Positions 5,407-6,386 of a stretch of DNA of 6,386 nucleotides are shown one piece after another (positions within the stretch are counted from its first letter, which is position 1; each line of letters begins with the position of its first letter). The DNA is from Pseudomonadota bacterium (GTDB taxonomy: Bacteria; Pseudomonadota; Alphaproteobacteria; Rhizobiales; Xanthobacteraceae), in NCBI GenBank assembly GCA_023405565.1, contig JAEXXW010000605.1, positions 1-6,386 on the forward strand, written 5' to 3'. The notes under the pieces are model-generated. The model did no database searches. It was not told where the DNA came from and saw nothing but the letters and a program-made list of their open reading frames with translations. The translations under genes were made by a program, and so were the position numbers.

Positions 5407-6386
5407 ATGTCCATTCGCGACCGGGTCGAGACCTGTCTGAGTAATATCGGCAGTTCCGATGGCGAAGGCGCCCGCACCTTCACCAAGGTTTATGACGACG
5501 CGGCACGCGAACATGCCGACCGCCTCGATGCGGCAAAAGCGGCTATCGGCGAGGAACTGCCGCTCGCAGGCCTGCCGATCTCGATCAAGGATCTGTTCGA
5601 TATTGCCGGTGAACCGACACTTGCCGGCTCGCGCGTGTTGAAAAGCGCCGCTCCGGCGCTCCGCCATGCCGAGATCGTCCAGCGTCTGCAAAAGGCCGGC
5701 GCTATCATCGTCGGCAAAACCAACATGACCGAGTTCGCGTTCAGCGGTCTCGGGCTCAATCCGCATTACGGCACCCCCGCCAGTCCATGGCAGCGTGAGA
5801 CGCGGCGCATTCCCGGCGGGTCATCGTCCGGGGCCGGCATTTCCGTGGCCGATGAGATGGCGGCCGCAGCGATCGGCACGGACACCGGCGGCTCGATTCG
5901 TATTCCTGCAGCGATCTGCGGCCTTGTCGGTTTCAAGCCCACCGCGTCGACCGTCCCTCAGCGCGGAATGCTGCCCCTGTCGCACAGCTTCGACTCCATC
6001 GGTCCGATAGCCAGAGACGTGGACACATGCGCGGCCATCTACGCTGTATTGGCGGGCCAGCCGCCACGACCCGTGGCGGCTGTTGCGCCCTCGTCGATCA
6101 CACTGGCCGTCTCGACCAACGCCGTGCTTGAGCAACTGGATGCTCAGGTCGCCAAAACATACGAGACGGCGCTGCGCCGATTGTCCGCGGCCGGCATACA
6201 TTTGCGGGACGTTAAATTGCCGATTCTGGATGATCGTTCCGGACATTCGGTACATGGCGGCATTGTCGTGACCGAAGCCTATGCATGGCATAAGCAGCTA
6301 TTCGCCGAACAACGGCATGCATATGATCCGCGGGTCGCCTCGCGCATTGCGCATGGGAGCCGTATTTCCGTCGCCGATTACAACGC
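5407..6386 (+). CDS. Amidase signature family hydrolase (partial, C-terminus missing)
   Basis: A cytoplasmic amidase that hydrolyses a carboxamide to an acid and ammonia. 326 residues are visible of an expected 440-480, with no stop before the right edge. The Ser-cisSer-Lys triad is intact: K61 in PISIKDLFDIAG, S139 in the PGGSSSGAG loop (136-143), and S163 in GTDTGGSIRIP (157-167). The 24-residue gap between the two serines is the family norm. It could be confused with GatA, but the isolated position, the catabolic neighbours and the short N-terminus argue for a general amidase. The ATG at 5407 has AAGAG 6 bases upstream; an in-frame TTG at 5374 is a less likely alternative. It follows the regulator by 39 bases with no terminator, so the two are probably co-transcribed. 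The substrate cannot be told; an aryl amide or a maleamate-like intermediate would fit the neighbours. Confidence 0.92.
   Translation, partial: MSIRDRVETCLSNIGSSDGEGARTFTKVYDDAAREHADRLDAAKAAIGEELPLAGLPISIKDLFDIAGEPTLAGSRVLKSAAPALRHAEIVQRLQKAGAIIVGKTNMTEFAFSGLGLNPHYGTPASPWQRETRRIPGGSSSGAGISVADEMAAAAIGTDTGGSIRIPAAICGLVGFKPTASTVPQRGMLPLSHSFDSIGPIARDVDTCAAIYAVLAGQPPRPVAAVAPSSITLAVSTNAVLEQLDAQVAKTYETALRRLSAAGIHLRDVKLPILDDRSGHSVHGGIVVTEAYAWHKQLFAEQRHAYDPRVASRIAHGSRISVADYN

Noticed and set aside
5821..6291. 156-residue open frame on the minus strand
   Set aside because: It lies wholly antisense to the amidase gene, which has an intact catalytic triad.
5407..6386. Amidase as GatA of the Asp/Glu-tRNA amidotransferase
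   Set aside because: There is no gatC or gatB nearby, and the gene follows a local regulator within a catabolic cluster, so a general amidase fits better. The missing C-terminus prevents a final decision.

Overview
This 6.4 kb stretch of GC-rich, tightly packed bacterial DNA looks like an alphaproteobacterium, probably of the Hyphomicrobiales (Bradyrhizobium/Afipia-like). That placement rests on GC content, codon use and gene type, and is inference. The window holds six protein-coding genes, two of them cut by the edges. No RNA gene, mobile element, repeat family or CRISPR array was seen. The genes form two divergent groups around one AT-rich intergenic region at about 4623-4764.

Leftward (minus strand) from that region come four genes: a cyclase/kynurenine formamidase-like metal hydrolase (3774-4622); an amidohydrolase_2 family protein with a full decarboxylase-type metal site (2734-3699); the FAD subunit of a molybdenum hydroxylase (1657-2514); and its molybdopterin-binding subunit (1-1660, cut at the left edge). 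The last two overlap by 4 bases (ATGA). A strong 11-bp hairpin and then a possible second promoter with an inverted repeat lie between the amidohydrolase and the FAD subunit, so the four genes may be two transcription units. The [2Fe-2S] subunit that these three-part enzymes need is not in the window and probably lies beyond the left edge.

Rightward (plus strand) come an XRE-type regulator with a C-terminal cupin domain (4765-5367) and, 39 bases on, an amidase-signature hydrolase with an intact Lys-Ser-Ser triad (5407 to the right edge).

The divergent region holds a near-perfect sigma70-type promoter for the leftward genes (TTGACA, 17-base spacer, AATAAT). It sits inside an imperfect palindrome whose other strand also resembles a promoter. 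This is a good candidate for the operator of the XRE-cupin protein.

Together the genes look like a catabolic cluster for an aromatic or N-heteroaromatic acid or amide: ring hydroxylation by a Mo enzyme, non-oxidative decarboxylation, hydrolysis of a ring-cleavage or formyl/lactam intermediate, and amide hydrolysis, under a small-molecule-sensing repressor. The logic resembles bacterial picolinate/nicotinate breakdown, but the substrate cannot be read from the sequence. No ring monooxygenase or ring-cleaving dioxygenase is present here.
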